NCBI GenBank assembly: GCA_037176845.1
Contig: JAYKXP010000125.1
Coordinates: 1 to 64,000, forward strand
Source: Paramarasmius palmivorus
Taxonomy: Eukaryota > Basidiomycota > Agaricomycetes > Agaricales > Marasmiaceae
DNA length: 64,000 nt
Reading direction: 5' to 3'
A program made the translations under genes and the position numbers. Below the pieces are notes generated by a model. That model was not told where the DNA came from and did not search any database. It saw only the letters and a program-made list of their open reading frames with translations. Positions 32,849 to 44,265 of this stretch are shown here, in pieces; positions within the stretch are counted from its first letter, which is position 1; each line of letters opens with the position of its first letter.

Positions 32849-33988
32849 ATGCTGCTTCTGATTCTTCGCCTAGGTGTTGTACTCGCCGCTATCAACTTTG
32901 GTACGTTTCCTCGCTCTACATTCTATAGCGTTCAAAGTTCTAACTTTCACTGGATTGGATCTTCTCAGCATTAGGTGTTCCACAGTGCGCTCGTCCAGAT
33001 CTCATCCCTCGTCCCGTAGTAGTACTGATCAGCCACAACAGATTATTCGACTTTGATGAATCAACAAACCGACCAAATGGTACAATCTCAGTTGACAATC
33101 CCTGTAAACAGCCCTGTAAAGTCGGTATCACCGTCCAGGCGAGTCGTTCGCTAGTATCATCACGCTCAGTAGCTCAACCGCCTACACAGGAATGCCTGAA
33201 CCCAGACGACCCAAGAACATGCGATCCCTGTACAGAAGAGAACAGTAACCTATGGGGAGCATGTGAACGCTGTATGCGTAAACACACTCCCGATTCTGAG
33301 GCGTGGAAGTCGGGCGCTCTTGATGAGAACGTACAGAGTGAGCTTCTTTGGTGTTTGGTTTCTCTGCTGCACTGAACGCCGTGTTGTGTGTAGGATATTT
33401 GGAGGCGTGTTCGGGTGTTAGCAAACCGTGCGTAGCGACCGTGGTTTCGGAGCGAGGCTGAGGCTGATAAACCTGCGCAGAGACCCACAAAACACAACCA
33501 ACATCGTCTTCGTCCGTCCAGACAACAACACAATGGTTCAACTCGAGGAATGTATCCCTCGATGCGAGGTTATGTCTACTCTCCAGGTTCGTCGTCCTTC
33601 GCGTCGTAATAAAACCTTGATTTTTGATATCCAAGTCCCGACTTTAAAGGCATGCGGAACCAACATCGACTGTCAATGTACAAACACCTCCAGCGACGCT
33701 CTTTCCGAGTGTTTCAACTGTATGGCGACACTTGATCCGAGGAACCCACCCCAGTTGTATTTTGTGTTGCAGCCTTATTTCGAGTGTACGTGCCTTCTCT
33801 TTGGGGTTGGGGGTTGGCTGACTGGGATACGGTATATAGATTTTGTCCGATCATGTGGGGACGAAAATCGGTTTATTGCGAATCATACGATAAGGAACCC
33901 AAATGGTACCGGGAGACTAGTGACGGTGGGGTATAGTGATGTGACGATATTAGGGATGTTGGGTGTTTTACTGCAGTTTGTCGTGTAG
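32849..33988 (+). CDS. cysteine-rich secreted protein, copy A
   Basis: Seven exons (32849-32900, 32969-33138, 33190-33337, 33394-33427, 33481-33586, 33650-33785, 33840-33988) give a 264-residue protein. It starts with a signal peptide (MLLLILRLGVVLAAINF). The mature part has paired cysteines: PCKQPC, CDPC...CERC, CSG, CIPRC and a C-terminal motif CGTNIDCQCT...ECFNCMATLDP, plus N-glycosylation sites (NTT, NHT). It ends in a hydrophobic tail (VTILGMLGVLLQFVV) like a GPI-anchor signal. Intron 2 begins GC (CAG|GCGAGT). It is one of three tandem paralogues (with 34,393 and 38,333). Likely at the cell surface; role unknown. Confidence 0.8.
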
Positions 33989-34392
33989 GACGGAGTACTT
34001 CCTTGCCACAGGATAATGATTGATGTCATTAATTGGTAGTAAGTACTTGGCGTGTCGTGTGGCATGATGGGAAGAAAGGTACAATTCAATGTTGGAGTAT
34101 GTGCGCAGCAACTAACGGTGCGTTTTCTTCTCTTGTTGATATTCATCCCGAAGAACAGGTGGACGTGGTTGACTCTCAGAAAGACTCCGCCGCGATGGGA
34201 ACTTGGAAGGTACAATTCAATGTCATGATGTTGGAGTATATCATTTTATGTTCTCGGACTGTTCTTTGGCCGAATGGTATTGCATCATATCATTCAAGAC
34301 TCAAGTTGATCCTCATCGCGAAGAATAGGTGTGGCAACATGGTTTAAAAGACGACATGGTACTGACCGGTACCTCTAGAACTTGAACTTGAA
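33989..34392 (+). repeat. spacer with two copies of a ~130-bp unit
   Basis: GGTACAATTCAATGT starts a unit near 34,078 and again near 34,209; both continue with TTGGAGTAT and, further on, ATCGCGAAGAA/CATCCCGAAGAA-type sequence. The unit lies between secreted-protein copies A and B and is probably a by-product of the tandem duplication. No gene. Confidence 0.45.
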
Positions 34393-35526
34393 ATGCATCT
34401 TCAAGCAGCGTTTATACTCGCCACTATCACTTCTGGCCCAGGTGCGTGTAGTCATTTTGGATCATTGTGACTAGCTGCTGATTTTCGTTCCAGCGTTAAA
34501 TGTTCTGGCGCTGTATGTCCCCCTTCTCATTCACGGCGTCGGTGTGACTGAGTACTGAGTTCATAACAGGTTGATACGATTTCCAAATGAAACGACAGGC
34601 CAGCCCAAGGGAATAGTCAATGTAGCAAAACCATGTGGTGTACCATGTCGAGTGGGCACCAGGATCGAAGTAAGTAAGCTGACCTTGAACGCCCGATTAC
34701 TATCACAGCTCACCATACACTGGCAGGATTGCTTGCACTTTGCTGATACATGTAATCCCTGCAAAGACAGTAACGCCAACCTGTTCGGCGCTTGTGAACG
34801 GTGCATGCGCAAGCACGATACCCCGGAGAATCTCACTGTCCTTGATACGAATATCCAACGTGGGTTCAACTTTGTGGTTTTGTAGTCCTCTGACGCGTGC
34901 TGTGTTAAAGAAGATCTGGTTTGTAGGATTTGTGGACATTTGTCCAGGTGTCGACAAGCCGTAAGTGGCAATTGGCGTTACAGCTTCCGATACTGGTGGC
35001 TCATACCATGTCACAGCGATCCGCAAAATACAACCAATGTTGTTTTTGTCCGCCCCGACAGTGGTGCTTTTAGTCTAGTCGAGGAATGTATCCCCACAGA
35101 TTGCAAAATTCTAGATGATCTTGAGGTAAGTCCGGGCACCTTCCTCGACGTAAAACAAAGGCAAAACATTTATGTATCCCAAGGCCTGTGGAACTAACGT
35201 CGACTGTCAATGCACAAACTCGACTAGTAATGCAGTCTCCGAGTGCTTCAACTGTATGGCGACACTTGATCCTCGGGCGATACCCGAGTTGTATTGGCGG
35301 ATGCAGCGTAATTTCGAGTGTGAGTCTCCCGCCGTTGGCCAGTATCGCCGGGGGTTTGTGATCTGACGACTCGGAATGTCTAGACTTTGTTCGTTCTTGC
35401 TGGGATGAAGACCGGTTTATCGCAAACCATACGATTCATAATCCGAATGGCGGTGTGAAGCTGACGATAGGCTGTGATAGTATGGCGATGGGGGTGTTGG
35501 GGGTGTTGCTGCTGCTTGTTGTATAA
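34393..35526 (+). CDS. cysteine-rich secreted protein, copy B
   Basis: A paralogue of copy A with matching exon order. Exon 1 is a signal peptide (MHLQAAFILATITSGP). The second part reads LIRFPNET...PCGVPCRVG after a short intron that removes an in-frame stop near 34,557. Then come CNPCKDSNANLFGACERC, DICPGVDKP, FVRPDSGAF...CIPTDC, CGTNVDCQCT...ECFNCMATLDP and SCWDEDRFIANHTIHNPNGG, ending in the hydrophobic tail GVL...LLLLVV. The second shared intron here starts with an ordinary GTAAGT, unlike the GC starts in copies A and C. The frame is intact. Predicted secreted and GPI-anchored; role unknown. Confidence 0.78.
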
Positions 35527-36127
35527 GACGTGATCCTTTGTGTGCAGATTATTCCACAGAAATGATAGGTGTGGCACCAGTAAACAGGATAGTGCAGGAA
35601 TATAAAACAGGTGGCCATGGTATCATGCATGCGCGGACGAACCAGCCCTAGAAGTACTATAGTCCATCAACAGGACCAAGCGTACGTGGCTGTATAAGTG
35701 TATGTACGCCGAGAAACAGACAGTACCACGGCCGCAGAGGAGTAAGTACTAAGGATGTTAGGGTGAGACATGCAAGTGTTCGGCGGTGGGCAGGGAAAAG
35801 AGTCGGAGAGGGGGAATAGGACGTATAAGCCTGATGAGGATGGTAATGAAAAGCATTGCACTCCATTCAAGGGTTACTAGACGGTTCAAGTTTCTTAGAA
35901 GTTTGAGTACTGAAGGGTATTGATTCTTGAGAGGAGATACCAGACTCGCCTCCGTGATTGCAATTTAGCCTCTACGATGCTGAGAGGGTTCATGAGGTCT
36001 GCCACTGTCTTCAGATGATCACCGTTTGAGGCTAAGATGCTGTTTAGCGCCCATACGCCTATTCTCTTCCCAAACCACCACTATCGTTGTGTTACATTTC
36101 TAATCCTCCTATTTATCATTCTCAACG
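35527..36127. other. intergenic, nothing recognised
   Basis: About 600 bases between copy B and the F-box gene. Short open frames on the minus strand lack coding character. Nothing else was noticed. Confidence 0.5.
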
Positions 36128-37846
36128 GTGTATATTTTTCCGCTTCTTGAAGTCATTACAGTCATGGGTAGCGGCAGGGTAGAAACCAGCTGGCAGGATT
36201 TGGTTCAAGGTGAGTATCATTTCCTATACGCACTTTGTTGGAGTTCATCAGTTTTATTGTTTTTAGGGCTCGGAAGATTCATTTTTGATACCATCAGGAT
36301 ACCGAATACCGTATACAACCCACAATCCAATTCCGTTCACCCTTTATGGCACACAGGCGCTGTAGAGAACCAGCAGACGATTTCGAACAAGTTGAACCAT
36401 AACCTATCGATACCCCTGGCCCGATTGCCCGTTGAGATCCTTATCATCATATTCGAACATTGCATCAAGAACGACTCATCTGGGCACGCATTCTCGAAAA
36501 TTGCGATGCCCTGGGTGCTCTCCCAAGTTTGCAGCCAATGGCGCTCGATATGCCTCTACAACCCGTCGTTATGGGTCATAGTTCGAGTGAAGACTCGGCT
36601 ATTGGAGAAGATTTCACGTTATAGCCAATCTCTGTGCATGCTTCACACATGGCTCGAACGCTCTCGCCCACTCCCTATCTCATGTCTCGTAAAATTCGAT
36701 CCAGCAAAGCCTCTTACATTCCATTTACATCTCCTCGATTTGTTCATCCGAGAGTCACAGCGCTGGCTCATAGTGGACTTTTCGCTCGGTTCACAAGCCG
36801 AGCTTTACTACCGACTCTCTTCTGTTGGCCCCTACTTACCCTTCTTACACTCCAGCCGGTTTACCGCCAAACTCGATGATGCGCGCAGGCGGCTTTCAGG
36901 AAATCCCCGGACACATACATGGCATGCACCGCGCCTTAGACAAGCTCTGTTTACTGTCAGAAGGTCGCGGTCATCCCAACTGCCTATCATGGAGATTGTC
37001 CCTTCAGGCACCCAATTGGAGAAAATCTCGTTCGTCACAAACACTCCCACATACTTTCTCAACAACACACCAAATCTTCCCTTAGAACATCTCCGGTATT
37101 GTCATCTGGATATCACCAATAAAGCCGCCATTCCCAGCACCGTGGCATTACGCTTTACTGCTCCGAATCTACAGCATCTCAGCCTCCTTGGACATGTTCA
37201 GAGTGTCTTGATGATTCTCGATAATCTGATACTTCCAGCTCTTCGCTATTTGATCATCGACTTTCGTAATCGCAGATCACTCGGAACAGAGTCGGATCGT
37301 GTTTTATCGGCCTTAGGTGACCTACAGGCTCGAAGTCGGTGTCAACTATACCATCTATCATCGCCGTTTCTACTCTTCTCCTCCCCGGACGCTCCTATCT
37401 TCGCAAAGAGGTTCGGACCTGTTATCGAACTACGCCTTCTGTTCAGCATTCAGGGTGATAACAAAACAGCGTTCAACCATTTCACGCATGCAGAAATATT
37501 TAACCACGTTACGACGTTACATATTGTACTCTGCGAGCATCCTCAAGATGAGCCTACACTCGAGTTATTCGCAAAGGTAGTCGATATGGTCGAATATAGA
37601 CAGGCGTATCCGAGTCAAAGCCACTTGGAGAGGTTATCATTCGACTCAATTCGCTCGTCGGAAAAAGATGGTATACCAGTTCATGTGCAACCCGTTCAGA
37701 GGATTTTGGAGTTGGCCCGTGCGAATGGGGTTCTACTGCTCGGCAGGGAAGTTAACGGGAAATGGTTTTCGAGCTATATCAACGGGCATTGGCGCTGCCT
37801 TGACTTCGACCGGGCGGTCCAACAGTGGTCTGAGTATTGTGATTGA
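36128..37846 (+). CDS. F-box domain protein
   Basis: The continuous frame is 572 residues. The F-box core is LPVEILIIIFEHC followed by WVLSQVCSQWRSIC and NPSLW, typical of agaric F-box-like proteins that recruit substrates to SCF ubiquitin ligases through Skp1. Downstream are loosely leucine-rich segments (LRYCHLDITN, LQHLSLLGHV, LPALRYLIID). The better start may be MGSGRVETSW at 36,164. An in-frame GTGAGT...TTTTAG (about 36,211-36,267) looks like a real 57-nt intron that would remove a hydrophobic stretch. It sits inside the secreted-protein tandem and is unrelated to it. Substrate unknown. Confidence 0.8.
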   Translation: MYIFPLLEVITVMGSGRVETSWQDLVQGEYHFLYALCWSSSVLLFLGLGRFIFDTIRIPNTVYNPQSNSVHPLWHTGAVENQQTISNKLNHNLSIPLARLPVEILIIIFEHCIKNDSSGHAFSKIAMPWVLSQVCSQWRSICLYNPSLWVIVRVKTRLLEKISRYSQSLCMLHTWLERSRPLPISCLVKFDPAKPLTFHLHLLDLFIRESQRWLIVDFSLGSQAELYYRLSSVGPYLPFLHSSRFTAKLDDARRRLSGNPRTHTWHAPRLRQALFTVRRSRSSQLPIMEIVPSGTQLEKISFVTNTPTYFLNNTPNLPLEHLRYCHLDITNKAAIPSTVALRFTAPNLQHLSLLGHVQSVLMILDNLILPALRYLIIDFRNRRSLGTESDRVLSALGDLQARSRCQLYHLSSPFLLFSSPDAPIFAKRFGPVIELRLLFSIQGDNKTAFNHFTHAEIFNHVTTLHIVLCEHPQDEPTLELFAKVVDMVEYRQAYPSQSHLERLSFDSIRSSEKDGIPVHVQPVQRILELARANGVLLLGREVNGKWFSSYINGHWRCLDFDRAVQQWSEYCD

Positions 37847-38332
37847 TATCATAATAGTAAAGATACATAAGCGTACGTATTATATTCTTTTTACGTGAGA
37901 CCTGACTCCAATGTCCTTGCTCCAGTTACATGGGAACTCCCTGAATCTGATTTGTATCATTCTACGTTCAGTCTTGAAGCGGTACTATACCCCCGAACTC
38001 AGAGATGAAGCTCTTGCCTAGTCAATTTTCAAGAAGAACTTGAAGAACTGCAAATCTGTTTCAACAATCCCTGTCTCTGACTGCCAACGATGTAGCGCAA
38101 GGATGCCACCTATGAGGTCTAGGACGGTGGTGCCAAAAGCGCCGATCATGATGCGCCCACAGACGCTGACTGCACGTTGGGAGTACGCGCGTCCGCAGGA
38201 ATACAATTTTGAATGGAACAAAGCGCAACTTCTTTCTATTGACTGTAAGAACGACATGACTTGGACATGACATCATTGCGAAGGCGAGGTATAAAACAAA
38301 GCGACTCACGGAGACTGGATTCGTGCTTCAGA
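37847..38332. other. intergenic, nothing recognised
   Basis: About 490 bases between the F-box gene and copy C. A TATA-like ATAAAA lies near 38,290, about 40 bp before copy C's start codon. Confidence 0.4.
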
Positions 38333-39389
38333 AATGCATCTTCATCTCCAAATTTACGTGTACCTGTTCGCAATACTGAACCTAGGTGTGTTATCGTATT
38401 CTACGCCAATATACCATTCTCTTTGCTCACTTTACTCTTGGCGCTTCTTAGTTCTGGGTGTCCCTCAGTACGTCTCGTTCCTGCTTTCTGCGACCACTAT
38501 CCTCACTCCGATAGGTTGGTGTCCGTGGACAACGAAGGAAGAGTCTGGGAGATCGCCTTCGTCGGATTTTGTTCCCCACCCTGTAACGTGAGCTTGATTG
38601 TACAGGCAAGTTATTCAAAGTCAACTTCGCCTACACAAGATACTAGACTTAATTTTCTACCCAATTACGCAGGGATGTTATAACACAACGACATGTAATC
38701 CCTGCACAAAAGACAATTCAGATTTATGGAGTGCTTGTCAACAATGTTTACAGAGGCGCGATTTCCGTTATCTAGATAACCTCCTGGCCGAGAATGTTGG
38801 GCGTGAGTGCATTCCCACTTGACGCCGCAGTGGTGCTCACCAGTTTGGACGATAGGATTCGTAAATGCTTGTCCAGATGTTAGCAAGCCGTGAGTATCAG
38901 ATGGTGAATCATTCTAGACTCTCACTCTTATTGACTGTTACAGAGATCTACAGAGATCCACACCATACAACATCTTCGTTCGTCCAGATAACAAAACTGT
39001 GACACTGGATGGGCTTGAAGAATGTGCTTCTAGATGCGAGATCATGTCTAATATCGAGGTTCGGAAACCTCAATGCATTTAACTTAGTAACCTCACCATT
39101 ATTATTCCCTTTCTTCCTAGGCCTGCGGGACCGACACGGGCTGCGCATGCACCGACTCTACCAGCGATGCTCTCTCGGAATGTCTCAATTGTATGGCCCT
39201 TAATCCAAAACCCCCTTACGCAGCTGGTAATTTCAGAGACTATTTGGAGTGTGCGTATTCTTCTTAATGTGTGTGTAGTGTTATGCATTCTGATGTCGAA
39301 AGGAAGATTATGAGAGTTCTTGTTGGCACGAAGGAAGGTTCATTCGGAATCATACAATTCAAATCCGAATGATGCCACGAAGGAGATAG
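38333..39389 (+). CDS. cysteine-rich secreted protein, copy C, altered C-terminus
   Basis: A paralogue of copies A and B. It has a signal peptide (MHLHLQIYVYLFAILNL), VLGVPQ, then after an intron LVSVDNEGRVWE...CSPPCNVSLIVQ, CNPCTKDNSDLWSACQQC, NACPDVSKP, FVRPDNKTV...CASRC, and CGTDTGCACT...ECLNCMALNP. The intron after LIVQ starts GCAAGT, as in copy A. In the last exon, after RFIRNHTIQ, a base present in copies A and B is missing. The frame therefore stops at 39,387-39,389 instead of the ancestral stop at 39,458-39,460 and loses the hydrophobic GPI-type tail. It could still be secreted, but soluble, or be turning into a pseudogene. Confidence 0.7.
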
Positions 39390-39460
39390 GCTATGGGAGT
39401 ACTACTATAACTTTGATGTTGGCAGGAATGTTGACAGTGCTTCTGCCGTTTTCCGTGTAA

Positions 39461-40031
39461 TTCTAGTTTACGTGTATACTAGATGTTTACCGTTCTTGAA
39501 TGTGTTTTCAAAATTGCCTATGCAACCCCGCGGCGTTCTGATTTAGGGCCCTTTGTCCATTTCTACTTCACTTTGTTCATTTCGACGCCCGAGAGATGAT
39601 AGAGTCTGCGATATAATAAGACTAGGTTAAACTTTCTCTCGGTTTTCATACCATGTAGCCGTCGAAAATACGGAAATCACCGTCTAAACTAGCCCAGTCA
39701 TGGTTGGGCCTTGTGAATGATACACTACTTCTACCGACTCCTGCGAAATTCAACGCTGGGTGTACGGTCAACAAAGATTTTAGTGACAACGTCCTAATTT
39801 ACACAACATGTACATCAAGCAGAATAGTGCTACAGGTACTAGGAACAAAGAGATCTATATGATTAGGTCAAGAACGGTACATTAACTTTGATCAGAAGCA
39901 AAAACAAAATTCCAAGCATGCGAGCGCTCAAGCGCTTAAGGATGGGGAGGATTCATATGTGAATGAAGAGGGTCGACGTTAGTCAAGTAAGGACCGAAAT
40001 CACTCATTCTAGGATCGTCCATTAGTTGTAT
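39461..40031. other. intergenic, nothing recognised
   Basis: About 570 bases between copy C and the Zn2Cys6 gene's stop codon. A/T-rich, no gene or repeat noticed. Confidence 0.5.
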
Positions 40032-43000
40032 TCAATCCACAAAGTGAACAAACTCAACGTACCCATACCCAGTTTGGTCCGTATTTGACCACAGCGCATC
40101 CATCCCCGTACCTCCATTCACCTCATGTTGTTCTGATCCCAACAGACCCCCACCACCCACATACGACCCCATCCCTGCACTCGAGGTTCTCCCACTCGCA
40201 TTCGGCCAAGTCATCGACGTCAGCTGATCAAAGAACTCTGCATCGGCAAGAGCTGGATATCCAGCTGGCAGACTCAAATCCGGTGCGGCACCGGTACCCA
40301 TCAACACCGAGGAATCCATCCCATTCATCTGCGCCGCATGCGCCGCCGACATCTGCGTGTCCAATCCCGATCCCGACCCCGACGCTTCCTGAGGTGTAAA
40401 CCAATATCCACCAGCATCCATCGCACCTGCTTCCCCAGCGCTCCGCTGGGACGTATAGTTCAGCTGGCCATGTAAAGGTAACCTTCCTAGTTCATCGCTA
40501 TACATCGGCAAAGAGAACAACTGATGGGGCGGTTGTCCATCCTGTGTTCCTGCCGAAGGAGGTGGCGTGTTTGCTGAACTGGTACTACTCGCTGCGGGAG
40601 ATTTCATCGCTGCTCGTCTGGATCCTGCGATGGTTCGTGAACCTGGTGCTGGGGTAGCATCGCTCATGTCACCGCTGGTGTGTACCCCCGAGGCTACAGG
40701 ACTGTTATCGCCTGCAGAAGACCTTGGACTATCAGAGTCTCTTTCGCGTTTCTGAGATGCAGGGCTGGATTTGGGAAGTGGCAAATCTCCGACGGAGGCT
40801 AGTTCATATAGAATGTCCCTGCGTTGTAGTTTCAGCGTCTTGGACTCGCATAGACAAATGAGGAGCATGACCCACCAAAGCCGCCCAGCACTATGCCATC
40901 GACTCTCACATGCTCGCAGTACCTCCATACACTTGTGCACATCCTTCATTTCCCGGCTAGGATCCGTCGATAACCCCGAGCGTTTACCTCCCCATATGTT
41001 CAAGAGTAAGACGATTCCTGCTCCGAATACCGAGGACTGTCACAAGACGCTTCAATTCACTGTTTCAACGACTAAAGGAGAAGACACACCAAATTCCAAG
41101 GAAGTAAGAATCCTTTTCTTTTCCGCTGACAGTCTACGATATGACTACATGATCTTGCTGCATTGGTACATATCGCTAGCGAAGGGAACGATAGTGGTGA
41201 AGGGCGTTTTGGTGAAGGGATAAAGGGCCGGTGGATGAGGATCTGGAGTTGGTAGTATTGGGTGTAGAGAACAACGGATTGGTTGAAAAAGATGTTATCT
41301 TCTCGGTTGGGATCCCACCGGACTGTGTAGAATCATTGAGCTACGGTGTGTTGGAGAAATCGAGGTACTCACGATGTTCAGGAACGGAATCGACCCATTG
41401 GTTCAACGCCGAATCTAGCTCTGCAACGATTCGTTGTTCCCACTGGGGCCCTGCGAAACCAAGTAGGATCTTGGATTTATTGATACAGTACTATCAATAC
41501 AAGGAATCAATATCAGTATCAGCCTCATCACGGGGGGAGGCTCACGATCGTCCTCAGCGCAATCCCAAGTAGCCTCATCAACTTGAGATACGAGTTGAAC
41601 GCGGCCACATAAGACGGTCTGCCAGGAGGTTGTCGAAATGCTTGGTTCGGGTCCGGATGTTCCCAATACTCGTCATCGCATTCAACAGGCATTTCCAGGT
41701 CAAAGCTAGAGTAGCGATCATAAGCATAGGGCGTGGGTGCAAGGCACAAGAAGGCTATTTACTCCTCGTCCTGGATTGCACAGGGCCTTCCGAGGCCTGC
41801 GCTGATGGTGTGATCCATGGAAACTAGCGCCCTAGGGGGTGATTAGCGCGTTGAATGATTTACGAGTGAAGAATAACAGACCAAAACGCTCGTTTCATCA
41901 ATTCATCTTCAACGGTAAGCTCAGTCGATATTCGCCGCCGATGGGCACCTATGTCTTGTGCGAGTCGAATCCCCATGCCGACCATTGTCCAGCATGCATG
42001 TGGTGCCGAAGAGCCCTGTAGGAATTGACAAGACAGCTACCATGATCATCGATATGTATCCTTAGAAGAAAATGTTGTATGCTCACGCAGTAGAATTGCA
42101 AATCATAAAGTGTCGGCGGGGACAATAACGAGTTCCGAACGAGCTGCACTTGATCAAACCATCTCCATCCACACGACAACCACGAATTGACACCGTCCAG
42201 GAGCACTCGTGGGTCATTGGAGTATCTAGAGCCATTGGCACAGACTAGTAACAAGACGGCCCCAAACATGTCGTTTTGTAAGTGAAGATTTTCCACAATG
42301 TTGCGCTCGAACGTTGGTCTGTGGAGGAGCGGTATGAAGACGTTGATGTTCTTGAAGTAGAGATCGACAAGATGGCGCATGAGGTCTTCTTCAGGGAAAT
42401 TATACCGAACCCTCTGATTTTGGCCGATACTTGTACGTTCCCACTATACATAATTTAGCATGCAGAAACAGAGAACTAGCTTCAAGTAGACGTACTGGTC
42501 GCGCTTGCCAGAATTCTGGCCTCCTCTGGCTGACCTTGGCAGGCGACAAGTCAATTTCCATACCCGTATATTCATTCTTGAGATCCATAGCTGTTCGTAT
42601 TAACATGATCCCACTAGATTTTCCAAAGAACCGTGACTGTTCTGGGTTGATAGCAAGGCGCCTAATACTATCCGACAGTACCAGATGTTCGTCTTCCTCC
42701 TTTTTGGCGTCAATATTCTCTTTGGTATCAGAAGGCGTCGCGTCCCATTTGCGGATTGCGTCAACGGCGATATCTGCATGCGGGATATCACAGATGGGTG
42801 CTTCTTGTCCGAGAATAAATTCGCGTTTTGGTATTGACCATGAATCGGGATTATGGGAGAATGACCCTAGTTCTTTTCGAAAGTCTTCATCTGGCATGAT
42901 CTGTTCATATTGTGAGTATGGTCATGGGTAAGTCACCGCACTCTCACACACCTGTCGAAGTAAACGTTCCATCTTTTCCACCCTGTTCTCCAGACCTTCG

Positions 43001-43423
43001 ACATAGCTAATCGATAATTCAATATTTTAACCCTTAAAATCTGAATGACGAGTTCACGAACGCTTTCGGAGGACCTCGCTTCTGTAAAGACCGCTCAATC
43101 TACTTTATTCACGATATGGTTAGCGAACATGCTCACCTTTGCAGCTTCAAGATAGGTGCATTCGTATTTGTAGGCTATACAATTCGAGCATCGGTTACCT
43201 GGCATTTGGCTGCCATCGCCTGCGTCCTAGGTCAGTCTATCGCAAGTCCGGATAGTCGGGTGAGCACTTACATCGGACTAGCCAAGAACAGATGATCAGC
43301 ACAATAGGCTTCAAAGGGGAAACAGATCATATTAGGTGACGCACTCTTCTTTCTTCTGCAGATATCACAAGCTCTCTGAACTTTCCGCGACTTTGACTTT
43401 GGACCCTCTTCATCGGACGACAT
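40032..43423 (-). CDS. Zn(II)2Cys6 transcription factor with Fungal_trans domain
   Basis: The start at 43,423 opens RACDICRRKK. A 6-nt exon (43277-43272) and an exon from 43,219 complete the cluster to RCSNCIAYKYEC, spaced C-x2-C-x6-C-x9-C-x2-C-x6-C. A coiled-coil linker follows (YVEGLENRVEKMERLLRQ). The middle part matches Fungal_trans (PF04082): YFKNINVFIPLLHRPTFERN, LLLVCANGSRYS, LQGSSAPHACWTMVGMGIR, GLGRPCAIQDEDFD. The C-terminus is Ser/Gly/Pro-rich, probably an activation region. About a dozen short GT-AG introns; the last splice near 40,060 is uncertain. A nuclear DNA-binding regulator, target genes unknown. Confidence 0.88.
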
Positions 43424-44265
43424 GGTGGTAAGACAAGAAAAGCGGAGCGCGGACGATGCTTAGTAACAATGATCTCTTTCCTCTTTTATGCAGTGCTTCT
43501 CGTACGGTACGCAACCGCTTTGAATGACATTGTTGCAAAAGTTCGAGAGTGTTGGACCATGAGTCATATCGTCCAATAATTTATGAGATTCGAGGGCCAA
43601 TTAGATCCTTGCCATCGATGAACGTCTTTTCGGCCTGTGATTTTCCCACTGCGCTTCATTGACATCGGTATTTTGCGCAAAAATTACGCGGTCAATTTTA
43701 CGGAAGGACGGCTAAGTACGGAAAGTGACTTCGACTTCGTCGAATTCAATCGAGGAACCGACGAGTGCTGTAAAGTGCTATAGAGTCAGAATGAGTCAAG
43801 ACATCCATGCGATTGCGAACTAAATGAGGAGGTACTACTACAATGATGAGGAAGGTGAGATAACGAGGGTGCAGTGAATAAGTCAAAGTAGAATATGCAC
43901 AAAGAACCCAGCATAAAACTATGAGAAGGAAAAGAATAAATCAGTTACTACATATGAACGTATCATATATATACCGCAACGTTGAACAAGACGATGACAA
44001 GGAACAGGAGATGCGACCATGCGATTTGAGTGTGATTGGAATGCGTGAGATGCAAGGACGAGTTGGATGATACAGTACAACTATGCCGATGAATATGCTG
44101 TGAGAATGAATGCCATGAACCCGAAGCAGATGATAAACAGAGAAACCGATGAAAATGCGGACGAGGAAGCAAGACAGAATACAATGCCGATTTCAAGACC
44201 ACCACCGCTGACGGTGATAATACACCTCCGTGGCGCCTTTACTCTGAACTCAGGACCAAAACAAC
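43424..44265. other. intergenic between two minus-strand regulators
   Basis: About 840 bases holding the Zn2Cys6 gene's upstream region and the 3' flank region of the next gene's neighbourhood. No gene recognised; short open frames near 43,963-44,205 look like chance. Confidence 0.5.
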
